Shown here piece by piece: positions 9,501 through 16,664 of a stretch of 64,000 bases of DNA (position 1 is the stretch's first letter; every line of letters starts with the position of its first letter). Source of the stretch: Pseudomonas saponiphila (GTDB lineage Bacteria > Pseudomonadota > Gammaproteobacteria > Pseudomonadales > Pseudomonadaceae); contig NZ_FNTJ01000001.1 in NCBI RefSeq assembly GCF_900105185.1, positions 1,189,501-1,253,500 of the forward strand, given 5' to 3'. A program made the position numbers and the translations under genes. The notes under the pieces are model-generated. The model had not been told where the DNA came from and did no database searches. It saw nothing but the letters and a program-made list of their open reading frames with translations.

Positions 9501-9685
9501 ATCTCCCGGGACGCGGCCATCCCCAGGGCGATCAGGGCAATCAGCAGCAACAGCCAGAACAGGCGCCAGGCATAACGGCGCGCTCGGGGCTTTTTGGGTA
9601 AAGGCGCTTCGTCCTCGCTGTGGCCTGGCACTGCGGTTTTACGCGAATCGGTTTGCCACAGAGCGCCCATAGTCGATTGATCCAT
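6563..9685 (-). CDS. Bifunctional penicillin-binding protein-like GT51/transpeptidase (PA0788-like)
   Basis: A 1040-residue inner-membrane protein. It has a cytoplasmic basic tail, one TM anchor at about residues 39-58, a GT51 glycosyltransferase region with GGSTLATQLEKYRHS (about 235-250) and a penicillin-binding transpeptidase region. The active-site motif is ELGSTAKLR and the KTG motif is GGKTGTGDN. The transpeptidase motifs look functional. The GT51 part is divergent: motif I reads IENRDLLDP and the RKxxE motif reads EKIRQ, with Gln where the second catalytic Glu is expected. The gene is far longer than PBP1a/1b. It diverges from the permease at 10120. Confidence 0.8.
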   Translation of the reverse strand: MDQSTMGALWQTDSRKTAVPGHSEDEAPLPKKPRARRYAWRLFWLLLLIALIALGMAASREMRTSKLQAQEFSRLASDLSYSLQPGPSDAVLYPGAGPFDRRLGYSALGEFLPRLLKRGYQIDAQTRFSAALMDYSKNGFFVPYTEKIQAGLSITDCRAAPLYRFNYPQQLYASFASIPPLMVHSLLFIENRDLLDPKLAQANPAVDWPRFAKAAWSQVAKLVHLPGQTAGGSTLATQLEKYRHSPDGLTLSGGEKIRQMISASVRAYQDGPQTLEARRRIVRDYLNSVPLSAVPGHGEVHGMAEGLRVWYGADFDQVNRALSSTANDAQSLAQRGLALRQVLSLMIAQRRPSHYLAKGRAELAELTDSHIRLLAQNDIIDPALSAAALASKVSYRDWQQQPTIQPIETNKGISVARSRLAALLNRPLYDLDRLDLSATSTLQSDLQRQATEYLKQLADPAFAAQIGVLGERLLTPTSTTQVRYSFTLFELTPDGSRVRVQTDSTDQPFDINEGSKLELGSTAKLRVLTTYLQIIAELHDRHAGQTPAELKKVAVNDQDRLSRWAIDYLLQNSDRSLPKMLDAALDRTYSASPGEAFFTGGGVHHFHNFRNEDNGRSPTLRDALRESINLPFIRLMRDLVRYSTYGGDSASAELLSDDANPRRQEYLARFADREGTSFLLRFWKKYRNKDTQARLDTFLDGMHPTAIRLAAVHRYLLPDASQESFKRFVRAHMKNAKTGEKLTDERLDKLYASYGPGVYDLPDQGYIAKVHPLDLWLLGYLMNNPDATFSQIVKASEFERQEVYSWLFKSRHRSARDSRIRTMLEVEAFLNIHQRWQSVGYPFDHLVPSLATAIGSSGDRPAALAELVGTILNDGVRLPTLRIDSLHFAAGTPYETRLSNDPGKGKRVMPSEVATALRGALSQVVDAGTAKRVSGSFKLADGTPLAMGGKTGTGDNRIEAIGAGGRVLSSKSINRTATFVFYIGEHHFGTLTAYVPGASAQAFKFTSALPVQVLKGMAPILMPYLQPGSSTQCQGSLAQR

Positions 9686-10119
9686 TCACGCAGATTGATC
9701 GGACTTGCCTGAAGCTTAGTCGGTGGCGGCCATGGGTGAGGAAATTGTGAAAACGACTCGGTCCCGCTTCTGTGGGGAGGGCCTTTGCGTAGGTAAATAC
9801 GCCCTAGGTAGGGGCATGACGATGCACCAGGGCTGTGCAATACTCCGGGCCCTTTCGGAATGAGGTATTGAGGCAAAAAGCAGGTAATGCTTCTTTGTAA
9901 AAGCGCTTTTTGCCGAGATTTCTCTCTGAATTTAGCTACTTATAGAGTGAAAAGCCCTGTCGGGAGCTTTTTATACTGCGCACCCCGCTGATCTGGCAGG
10001 TCTTGTCCTACCAGACGCGCCGTCCCACAAGGCCGGCACGGTTGAGCAAGCGGCGGCTATCCGCTGTCGCTTCGCAGGCTCGGTGGTTCAATCCAATAAC
10101 AAAATGAGGTTGTATCTCT
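9686..10119. other. Long divergent intergenic region with hairpins
   Basis: This 434-base non-coding region separates the divergent PBP-like gene and permease. It contains a 9-bp stem, GGCAAAAAG at 9872-9880 pairing with CTTTTTGCC at 9906-9914, with the inner palindrome AAAAGCGCTTTT. A second imperfect hairpin is near 9990-10013 (TCTGGCAGG ... CCTACCAGA). GCGTA-N6-TACGC occurs near 9787-9802. No small ORF with good support was found. The permease leader is long and could be a regulatory 5' UTR. Confidence 0.5.
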
Positions 10120-11541
10120 ATGTCAGTTGGCAACCAACTGCCCCACGGCGAGTCCGCTCAGGGCGGTCCGCTGAAACGCGAACTGGGTGAACGGCATATT
10201 CGCTTGATGGCCCTGGGCGCCTGCATTGGTGTCGGCCTGTTCCTGGGCTCGGCCAAGGCCATCGAAATGGCCGGCCCGGCCATCATGCTGTCCTACATCA
10301 TCGGCGGCCTAGCGATCCTGGTGATCATGCGCGCCCTCGGCGAGATGGCGGTGCACAACCCGGTGGCCGGCTCCTTCAGCCGTTACGCGCAAGACTATCT
10401 GGGCCCGCTGGCGGGCTTTCTGACCGGCTGGAACTACTGGTTCCTGTGGCTGGTGACCTGTGTCGCGGAAATCACTGCGGTGGCGGTGTACATGGGCATC
10501 TGGTTCCCCGACGTGCCGCGCTGGATCTGGGCCCTGGCGGCCCTGGTGAGCATGGGCTCGATCAACCTGATCGCGGTCAAGGCCTTCGGTGAGTTCGAAT
10601 TCTGGTTCGCCCTGATCAAGATCGTCACCATCATCGCCATGGTCATCGGCGGCGTCGGCATCATTGCCTTCGGCTTCGGCAACGATGGCGTGGCCCTGGG
10701 GATCTCCAACCTGTGGACCCACGGCGGTTTCATGCCCAACGGCGTGACTGGCGTGCTGATGTCGCTGCAGATGGTGATGTTCGCCTACCTGGGCGTAGAG
10801 ATGATCGGCCTCACCGCCGGCGAAGCGCGCAACCCGCAGAAGACCATTCCCAATGCCATCGGCTCGGTGTTCTGGCGCATCCTGCTGTTCTACGTGGGCG
10901 CGCTGTTCGTGATCCTGTCGATCTACCCGTGGAACGAGATCGGCACCCAGGGCAGCCCGTTCGTGATGACCTTCGAGCGTCTGGGAATCAAGACCGCCGC
11001 CGGCATCATCAACTTCGTGGTGATCACCGCCGCGCTGTCGTCCTGCAACGGCGGCATCTTCAGCACCGGGCGCATGCTCTACAGCCTGGCGCAGAACGGC
11101 CAGGCTCCGGCCGGCTTCGCCAAGACCTCGAACAACGGCGTGCCACGTCGCGCGCTGCTGCTGTCGATCTTCGCCCTGCTGCTGGGCGTGCTGCTGAACT
11201 ATCTGGTGCCGGAGAAAGTGTTCGTCTGGGTGACGTCGATTGCCACCTTCGGTGCGATCTGGACCTGGGTGATGATCCTTCTGGCCCAGCTCAAGTTCCG
11301 CAAGGGCCTGAGCCCGAGCGAGCGGGCCGCATTGAAGTACCGCATGTGGCTGTACCCGGTCAGTTCCTACCTGGCCCTGGCGTTCCTGGTGCTGGTGGTG
11401 GGGCTGATGGCCTACTTCCCGGACACCCGCGTGGCGCTGTACGTCGGCCCGGCATTCCTGGTGCTGCTGACCGTGCTGTTCTACCTGTTCAAGCTGCAAC
11501 CGACCAATGTCCAGCAAGGGGCGGTGCGCTCGGCGTCCTGA
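10120..11541 (+). CDS. proY: APC-family amino-acid permease, ProY-like
   Basis: A 473-residue permease with about 12 TM segments. It is close to E. coli ProY throughout: ERHIRLMALGACIGVGLFLG, AGPAIMLSYIIGGLAILVIM, RALGEMAVHNPVAGSFSRYA and SIYPWNEIGTQGSPFV. The APC hallmark of TM1 (GACIGVGLFLG) and the TM6-8 region (VMFAYLGVEMIGLTAGEA) are intact. Family members import neutral amino acids with protons; proline or histidine is plausible but not decided by sequence. Start ATG follows GAGGTTG. A strong terminator follows 60 bases after the stop. Similar to PA0789. Confidence 0.85.
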   Translation: MSVGNQLPHGESAQGGPLKRELGERHIRLMALGACIGVGLFLGSAKAIEMAGPAIMLSYIIGGLAILVIMRALGEMAVHNPVAGSFSRYAQDYLGPLAGFLTGWNYWFLWLVTCVAEITAVAVYMGIWFPDVPRWIWALAALVSMGSINLIAVKAFGEFEFWFALIKIVTIIAMVIGGVGIIAFGFGNDGVALGISNLWTHGGFMPNGVTGVLMSLQMVMFAYLGVEMIGLTAGEARNPQKTIPNAIGSVFWRILLFYVGALFVILSIYPWNEIGTQGSPFVMTFERLGIKTAAGIINFVVITAALSSCNGGIFSTGRMLYSLAQNGQAPAGFAKTSNNGVPRRALLLSIFALLLGVLLNYLVPEKVFVWVTSIATFGAIWTWVMILLAQLKFRKGLSPSERAALKYRMWLYPVSSYLALAFLVLVVGLMAYFPDTRVALYVGPAFLVLLTVLFYLFKLQPTNVQQGAVRSAS

Positions 11542-11599
11542 GGGGCGCTGCGGTGATGCGGCTGGCTTGAGCATCCCCGGCTGAAAGGCTGAGACACGC

Positions 11600-11635
11600 A
11601 ATCCGGCGACCTGCGAAGGTCGCCGGATTTTTTTT
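11600..11635 (+). terminator. Rho-independent terminator of the permease gene
   Basis: AATCCGGCGACCT, loop GCGA, AGGTCGCCGGATT, followed by a run of T: a 13-bp stem with a plus-strand U tract. It sits directly before the convergent gene at 11643. Confidence 0.92.
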
Positions 11636-11642
11636 GCCCGGG

Positions 11643-12242
11643 TCAGCCGCCCAGGGTGCCGCTGCTATCGGCGTCGAAGATGGCCTTGGCCTGTTGTGCC
11701 GGGGCCGTCAGCAGGGCCAGCAATGCTGTCTCGCCGTAGAGCTGGCGGGCGGCCAGGGTGGTCGGCGTGGGTTCGATGGGAATCAGCTGATCTGCGTCGC
11801 CGCCGTGCAGCCAGATCGCGGTCATTTGCAGGGCCGGAACCAACAGCAAGCGCAGCTCATAGCTTTGGCCCTGCAGTTGAGGCGCCTGCTCGGCAAGTTC
11901 CAGGGCCCTGACTGCGGACGCCGCCAGCGCCCCGTGGTTCAGCGCCGAGAAGCCGAGCTTGCCGGCCACCTCGCTCAGTTGCGCATCGGCGATCGATACC
12001 CCGGCATCGAACACCAGGTAGTGCCAGTCACCGGCCTTGGCCTCGGCCAATCCTTTGCCCTGGGCCAGGTCCTCCAGGCCCAGGGTGTAGCCGCGAAAGG
12101 CCTGGGACAGCTTCAGGTTGCCGGCGCGGGCCCGGGCAAACCCGCGGTTGATGCCGAACCCCTGGGTCTGCAGGGCCGCCTGGAGTGCCGAACGCAGGTG
12201 CTGGACGCCATCGACGGGCGCCTTGGGGTAAGTCAGTTGCAT
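11643..12242 (-). CDS. Conserved protein of unknown function, partner of papain-like protease
   Basis: A 199-residue soluble protein that I do not recognise. It has no signal peptide, no TM helix and no cysteine. It is rich in Ala/Leu/Gln with beta-like stretches (GDWHYLVFDAG, YELRLLLVPALQMTAIWLHG). The ATG at 12242 is chosen because AGGAGGCGTC precedes it; the frame is open upstream to 12284 but overlaps the protease gene. It begins eight bases after the protease stop and is surely co-transcribed. A chaperone, inhibitor or substrate of the protease are equally possible readings. Confidence 0.75.
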   Translation of the reverse strand: MQLTYPKAPVDGVQHLRSALQAALQTQGFGINRGFARARAGNLKLSQAFRGYTLGLEDLAQGKGLAEAKAGDWHYLVFDAGVSIADAQLSEVAGKLGFSALNHGALAASAVRALELAEQAPQLQGQSYELRLLLVPALQMTAIWLHGGDADQLIPIEPTPTTLAARQLYGETALLALLTAPAQQAKAIFDADSSGTLGG

Positions 12243-12250
12243 GACGCCTC

Positions 12251-12841
12251 CTAGTTTTTCCGGGTGAAGTAGGTGTGGGTCCATTGGCCGCCGCCGTTGT
12301 AGGAGGCGGGGAAGCTGTTCAGGGCGCGGGTCGAGTAGCCGTAGATCGAATCCGCTACCAGGATGTAGCCGCCTTCACTGCCGAAGATCGTCAGGAAATG
12401 CGCGCCGCCGCCGTACCAGGCACAACGCAGGCCCACGGGGCGGCCCATGCCCAGCTGGTTGTCGATGGCCGGCATCTGCATCCGGTCTTCGCGCATGCCG
12501 CCGTAGCAGCGGGTGGTGCGCAGGGCCGAGTCCAGGTAGCCGTAGACGTTGCACGGTCCGGGCTGGCTGCAGCAGGAGTTGCGGCCCAGCTCGGCATTGG
12601 CCACGGCGCATTGGGTCCAGGAACCGGTGCCGTAATAGTTGCCGACCGAAGCGGACAGGGCGGCCCAGCACCAGTTGCTCTGGGTTTGCGGTTGCACGCT
12701 GAAATTCAGCCGGACAGCAGCTTGGGGCGCCGCTTCGGCGTGGGTGTCGGCTTCGCTCAGTTGTGGTTCCAGCAGCGTACCGGCCAGGCACTGGGGCAAG
12801 GCCTGGAGAGCGCTGCTGGCGGTCAGGTTGCTACTTAACAT
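12251..12841 (-). CDS. Papain-like cysteine protease (AvrRpt2/C70-like)
   Basis: A 196-residue protein whose second half is a papain-like domain. Likely catalytic residues are Cys58 in QSNWCWAALSAS, His148 in GGGAHFLTIFG and Asp164 in LVADSIYGY, a spacing seen in AvrRpt2-like peptidases. The first 45 residues are a low-complexity leader (LTASSALQALPQCLAG, then an acidic Ala-rich stretch). It could be a propeptide or export signal, but no Sec signal is seen. Eight cysteines beyond Cys58 suggest disulphides or metal. GGAGG six bases before ATG 12841 decides the start over the ATG at 12847. No secretion genes are adjacent. Confidence 0.78.
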   Translation of the reverse strand: MLSSNLTASSALQALPQCLAGTLLEPQLSEADTHAEAAPQAAVRLNFSVQPQTQSNWCWAALSASVGNYYGTGSWTQCAVANAELGRNSCCSQPGPCNVYGYLDSALRTTRCYGGMREDRMQMPAIDNQLGMGRPVGLRCAWYGGGAHFLTIFGSEGGYILVADSIYGYSTRALNSFPASYNGGGQWTHTYFTRKN

Positions 12842-12987
12842 GTTCATCCTCCATGAATGAAAACCAGCCTCCGGCTGGGTCGCGGTAACGTGTCGGCTAC
12901 GGTCAGTAGCCGGACCCGGCGAGCTGTTGCTGCGCCAGGCCAGCCTCGATGGCCGGCGCTGACCGGGTCTGCAGACAACCTTAGAGG

Positions 12988-13027
12988 TTTTATGCGTTTA
13001 TGCAATTAAATGATGCATAAATGCATT
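12988..13027. promoter_or_regulatory. AT-rich inverted and direct repeats upstream of the protease operon
   Basis: TTTATGCA (12997-13004) and TGCATAAA (13014-13021) form an inverted repeat with a nine-base spacer. Each arm has an outward direct repeat: TTTATGCG to the left, ATGCATTG to the right. The block lies about 150-185 bases upstream of the protease ATG, in the only AT-rich patch of a 250-base gap. It resembles an operator for a dimeric or tetrameric regulator. Confidence 0.45.
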
Positions 13028-13092
13028 GTTGCGGGCGTGGATGTCCCCGCTAAGGGGGGCATCCGTGGCCGTCACCGGGGGCGAGTGCCGGG

Positions 13093-13935
13093 CTATTTCT
13101 CGTCGAGGAAGTGCTCCAGGGCCGCGTTGAACAGGCCCGGGTCCTGGAGGAAGGCGAAGTGGCTGACGTTCGGCAGAATCAAGAGCCCGGCGCCGGGAAT
13201 GGTCGCTGCCATGTACTCGGTGTGCTCGCGCTTGATGGCTTCATCATGGTCACCATCGACGATCAGCACCGGCGCCTTGATCCGTGCCAGGTCGGCATCG
13301 CTCCAGTTCGGCTGGCTGGCCCACATGTGGCCGATCTGCTCGACAAAGGCCGGATACTCCTTGGGCGTCGGTGACAGCCGGGCATATTCCTGGCCGGCCC
13401 GTTCGATGTAGGCGGCGAAGGTCGGGTTGTTCTCCACGCCTTCCTTGACCCCGGAGGTCTGGGTGTTGGCGGCGTAGGCGAAGACCTTGCCGACCCGCTG
13501 CGGGTAACGCATGGCCAGGTCCAGGCCGAGGATCGCGCCGTCGCTCCAGCCGACGAAGTCGGCGCGGGGGATCTGCAACTGGTCCAGCAGGGCGATCACG
13601 TCATCGGCCATCAGGTCGTAGCCATAGGGCCGGGCATCTCGCGTGCTGCGCCCGTGGCCGCGGCTGTCGACGCTGATCACCGTGTGCCGGGTGGCCAGGG
13701 CCTTGGCCTGTAGTCCCCAGTAGTCGGCATTGCCCAGGCCGCCATGCAGCAGCACCACCGGCGAGCCGTGGCCGAGCTTGCTGTAGTAGAGGCGAATGCC
13801 GTTGACCTCGGCATAACCGGCTTGGGCCCCGGCCACCGGGGCGGGGGTGGGCGGCAGGGTCTGCCAGCGTTCGCCGGCAAAGGCGCTGTTGAAGGACATC
13901 AGTAGAGCGATCACTGCGAACAGACGACGAGGCAT
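13093..13935 (-). CDS. Exported alpha/beta hydrolase
   Basis: A 280-residue alpha/beta hydrolase with a Sec signal peptide (MPRRLFAVIALLMSFNSAFA, cleavage after residue 20), so probably periplasmic. The oxyanion region VVLLHGGLGNADYWG, nucleophile elbow VGWSDGAILG (Ser in G-W-S-D-G), acid DGDHDEAI and catalytic His NVSHFAFLQDP are all present. The overall pattern matches the 3-oxoadipate enol-lactonase/haloperoxidase-like group, but the substrate is open. It stands alone between the protease operon promoter and the cupin gene. Confidence 0.85.
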   Translation of the reverse strand: MPRRLFAVIALLMSFNSAFAGERWQTLPPTPAPVAGAQAGYAEVNGIRLYYSKLGHGSPVVLLHGGLGNADYWGLQAKALATRHTVISVDSRGHGRSTRDARPYGYDLMADDVIALLDQLQIPRADFVGWSDGAILGLDLAMRYPQRVGKVFAYAANTQTSGVKEGVENNPTFAAYIERAGQEYARLSPTPKEYPAFVEQIGHMWASQPNWSDADLARIKAPVLIVDGDHDEAIKREHTEYMAATIPGAGLLILPNVSHFAFLQDPGLFNAALEHFLDEK

Positions 13936-14015
13936 GGGCTTCTCCGTGCATGGGCCCTCGGGTCGGACCGACCTTGGGGCAGGTGGTTACCGCGATTGAT
14001 TCGATGAGGGACAGG

Positions 14016-14312
14016 CTAGACGTCGATGATCACCAGGGTGCCGTGGCTGCCGGGCAGCACGCTGTGGGCCTGGCCGGCCTCCACCAGGTACATCTGGCCC
14101 GCCATGACTTCCACGCAAGCCTGGCCAATGCCCAGGCGCAGGCAGCCCTGGGTCACCAGCAGGCCTTCGTTGTAGTCGTGGGTTTCTTCCGGGTAGGGCT
14201 GCTCGTCCATGCGCAGCACCTTGATGCGGGCCGGGCCGACCTGGCCCACCCGCGTGGATTGCCAGGGCGCCGGCAACTGGTGGGACAGGTATTCGAATGA
14301 CAGCAGGGGCAT
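14016..14312 (-). CDS. Small cupin-domain protein
   Basis: A 98-residue single-domain cupin. The conserved beta-barrel segments are EETHDYNEGLLVTQGCLRLGIG and VMAGQMYLVEAGQAHSVLPG, which supply His and Glu of motif 1 and His of motif 2. Such small cupins bind a metal and often act as isomerases, dioxygenases or sensors. ATG 14312 follows CGGAGATCCGCC. It lies 75 bases after the monooxygenase gene on the same strand, so an operon with 14388 and 14736 is plausible. Confidence 0.78.
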   Translation of the reverse strand: MPLLSFEYLSHQLPAPWQSTRVGQVGPARIKVLRMDEQPYPEETHDYNEGLLVTQGCLRLGIGQACVEVMAGQMYLVEAGQAHSVLPGSHGTLVIIDV

Positions 14313-14387
14313 GGCGGATCTCCGAAAGGTCAGTGAGGCTTGGGCTGCTTTCGGTGGTCCGGTCAAGCAAGGGCTGGGTCGGGCTTT

Positions 14388-14672
14388 CTAGAATTCGTCC
14401 ATCAGCAACACACGGCATTCGCGGCGCTGGAAGGCATTGATCTGCGGCACCAGGCGGGTGAAGTGCTCGGTCTGGCAGTGGGCGTCGAGAGCGGCGCGGT
14501 CCGGCCACTGTTCGACGAAAATGAAGTGCCCAGGGTCTTGCTGATCAACGAACAGATCGTAAGCGATGCACAGCGGTTCCTGGCGGGTTTTTTCCACCAG
14601 TTCGGCGTACCACGGGCGCACCGTGTCCAGGTGTTCGGGGTGGATGAAGTCTTCAGCGATGACCTTGAGCAT
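14388..14672 (-). CDS. Antibiotic-biosynthesis-monooxygenase-fold protein (YgiN-like)
   Basis: A 94-residue ABM-fold (dimeric ferredoxin-like) protein. Marks are LKVIAEDFIHPEHLDTVRPW, CIAYDLFVDQQDPGHFIFVE and QWPDRAALDAHCQTEHFTRL, the last being the typical WxdxxaldxHxxxxHF motif. Family members include quinol monooxygenase YgiN and degradative enzymes without cofactor. ATG 14672 follows AAGGAAG; the frame is open upstream but lacks similarity. It sits between a cupin and the FMN protein, a grouping consistent with quinone or aromatic redox chemistry. Confidence 0.82.
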   Translation of the reverse strand: MLKVIAEDFIHPEHLDTVRPWYAELVEKTRQEPLCIAYDLFVDQQDPGHFIFVEQWPDRAALDAHCQTEHFTRLVPQINAFQRRECRVLLMDEF

Positions 14673-14735
14673 TGCAATCTTCCTTGGGTTGCGCCCGGCG
14701 CTCCCGGGCAACCGGGCAGCGTCAGGCAATGGGGG

Positions 14736-16355
14736 TTAAGCCGCGGCTTGGTTGTTGGGTTCGAAACTGTCGGCCCGGGCCAGTTGCCACATGCGCGAGT
14801 AGAACTCGCCATTGACCTCGCCGGTGAGCAATTCGCCGGGCTTGAGGAACACGTGCAACTGGGAGAACAGCTTGATCTCGGTGGCCGACATGCGCCGCAC
14901 CAGGTGCTTGGCTTCCAGTTGCGAAGGGTGTTGCAGGCCGGCGGCGGCGAGCATTTCCGCCAGGGCCTTGAGGGTATTGCGGTGGAAGCTGTACACCCGC
15001 TGGGCCTTGTCCGGCACCACCAGGGCACGCTGGCGCAGGTTGTCCTGGGTGGCCACGCCGGTCGGGCACTTGTTGGTGTGGCAGCTTTGCGACTGGATGC
15101 AGCCGATGGCGAACATGAAGCCGCGGGCCGAATTGGCCCAGTCGGCGCCGATGGCCAACACGCTGGCGATGTCGAAGGCGCTGACGATCTTGCCGCTGGC
15201 ACCGAGCTTGATCTTGTCCCGCAGGTTCAGGCCCACCAGGGTGTTGTGGACGAACAGCAGGCCTTCGCGCATCGGTGCGCCAATGTGGTCGGTGAACTCC
15301 ACCGGTGCCGCGCCGGTGCCGCCTTCCTTGCCGTCGACCACGATGAAGTCCGGCAGGATGCCGGTTTCCAGCATGGCCTTGGCAATGCCCATGAACTCCC
15401 ACGGGTGGCCCAGGCAGAACTTGAAGCCCACCGGTTTGCCGCCGGACAGCTCACGCAGTTGCTGGATGAAATGCATCATTTCGATCGGGGTGGAAAAGGC
15501 GCTGTGGCTGGATGGCGAAATGCAGTCCTCGCCCATGCGGATGCCGCGGGTGTCGGCAATTTCCTGGGTCACCTTGTGCTTGGGCAGGATGCCGCCGTGG
15601 CCTGGCTTGGCGCCCTGGCTCATCTTGATTTCGATCATGCGTACCTGGGGGTTCTGCGCCTGGGCGGCGAAGCGCTCGGGGTCGAAGCGGCCGTCGGCAG
15701 TGCGGCAGCCGAAGTAGCCACTGCCCAGTTCCCAGGTCAGGTCGCCGCCGTGCTCGCGGTGATAGGGGCTGATGCTGCCTTCACCGGTGTCGTGGGCGAA
15801 GTTGCCGAGCTTGGCGCCCTGGTTCAGGGCGCGGATGGCGTTGGCGCTGAGGGAGCCGAAGCTCATGGCCGAGATGTTGAATACCGAGGCCGAGTAAGGC
15901 TGGGTGCACTGCGGGCCTCCGACGGTCACGCGAAAGCTGCTGGGATCGCTCAGGGGCGCCGGACGCATGGAGTGGCCGATGAACTCGAAGCCCGACTGGT
16001 AGACGTCGATCAGGGTGCCGAAGGGTTTGTCGGCGCTTTCGTTCTTGGCCCGGGAGTACACCAGCGAGCGCTGGGCGCGGGAAAAGGGCAGGGCCTCGCT
16101 GTCGGACTCCAGCAGGTACTGGCGGATCTCCGGGCGGATACCTTCCACCAGGTAGCGGATATTGCCCAGGATCGGGTAGTTGCGCCGCACCGCGTGCGGG
16201 CTTTGCAGCAAGTCGAAGATCCCCAGCAGGCTCAGCAGGCCGGTGACCAGGGTGAATGGCCAGAGCCAGTCGTGTTCAAGAAAGGGCAGGCTGGCGAGGG
16301 TGAAGATCACGCAGGCAGCAAAGAAGGCGTAGCGGCTCAGGAGTGACAGGCTCAT
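14736..16355 (-). CDS. Membrane-anchored FMN-binding glutamate-synthase-like protein
   Basis: A 539-residue protein with two N-terminal TM helices (about residues 8-26 and 32-50) and a complete glutamate synthase FMN/Fe-S domain. Recognisable parts are SFGSLSANAIRALNQGAKLG, EIKMSQGAKPGHGG, VDGKEGGTGAAPVEF and the cysteine segment GCIQSQSCHTNKCPTG for a 3Fe-4S cluster. It lacks the glutaminase and central domains of GltB, so it is not an ordinary GOGAT. Such stand-alone proteins are common but poorly characterised; a quinone- or ferredoxin-linked FMN oxidoreductase is likely. ATG 16355 follows AAGGAAACCGT. Confidence 0.85.
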   Translation of the reverse strand: MSLSLLSRYAFFAACVIFTLASLPFLEHDWLWPFTLVTGLLSLLGIFDLLQSPHAVRRNYPILGNIRYLVEGIRPEIRQYLLESDSEALPFSRAQRSLVYSRAKNESADKPFGTLIDVYQSGFEFIGHSMRPAPLSDPSSFRVTVGGPQCTQPYSASVFNISAMSFGSLSANAIRALNQGAKLGNFAHDTGEGSISPYHREHGGDLTWELGSGYFGCRTADGRFDPERFAAQAQNPQVRMIEIKMSQGAKPGHGGILPKHKVTQEIADTRGIRMGEDCISPSSHSAFSTPIEMMHFIQQLRELSGGKPVGFKFCLGHPWEFMGIAKAMLETGILPDFIVVDGKEGGTGAAPVEFTDHIGAPMREGLLFVHNTLVGLNLRDKIKLGASGKIVSAFDIASVLAIGADWANSARGFMFAIGCIQSQSCHTNKCPTGVATQDNLRQRALVVPDKAQRVYSFHRNTLKALAEMLAAAGLQHPSQLEAKHLVRRMSATEIKLFSQLHVFLKPGELLTGEVNGEFYSRMWQLARADSFEPNNQAAA

Positions 16356-16615
16356 ACGGTTTCCTTGGTTCGGATTCATCGGGTCAATCAGGCAGCGGTA
16401 GCCTTGATAGCGGGTAATCCACAGCGCCACCGAACGGCTGGGACGGTGAGCTGCGCGGGTATTTCTTATAGGAATTCACGGCTGTGTCAGAGCGTTGCAG
16501 CCCAGCATACTGGCCCGCCGGTGCCGTGCGGGCAAGCCTGAATCGGCGGATCAAGGCTGGCGTTAGACCATTGTTGCAGGATCTTATTGCGATAAGTTCT
16601 CGTTTGTGTGGGATT

Positions 16616-16638
16616 TTATTGTTACTGTATAACAGTTT
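16616..16638 (+). promoter_or_regulatory. Zur box upstream of the zinc-free L31 gene
   Basis: The core GTTACTGTATAAC (16621-16633) matches GTTATAnTATAAC at 11 of 12 defined positions. It lies 27-49 bases before the ATG at 16665. Zur control of the cysteine-free L31 paralogue is well established in several bacteria, so site and gene support each other. Confidence 0.7.
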
Positions 16639-16664
16639 TTTAACCCCAGCCGCTGGAGACTTTG

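Noticed and set aside
7151..9601. An 816-codon plus-strand open frame opposite the PBP-like gene
   Set aside because: Its Val/Gly/Gln-rich low-complexity sequence is the usual antisense shadow in GC-rich Pseudomonas; the opposite strand has clear GT51 and transpeptidase motifs.
14340..16346. A 668-codon plus-strand frame opposite the glutamate-synthase-like gene
   Set aside because: No recognisable motif, antisense to a protein with conserved FMN and Fe-S motifs.
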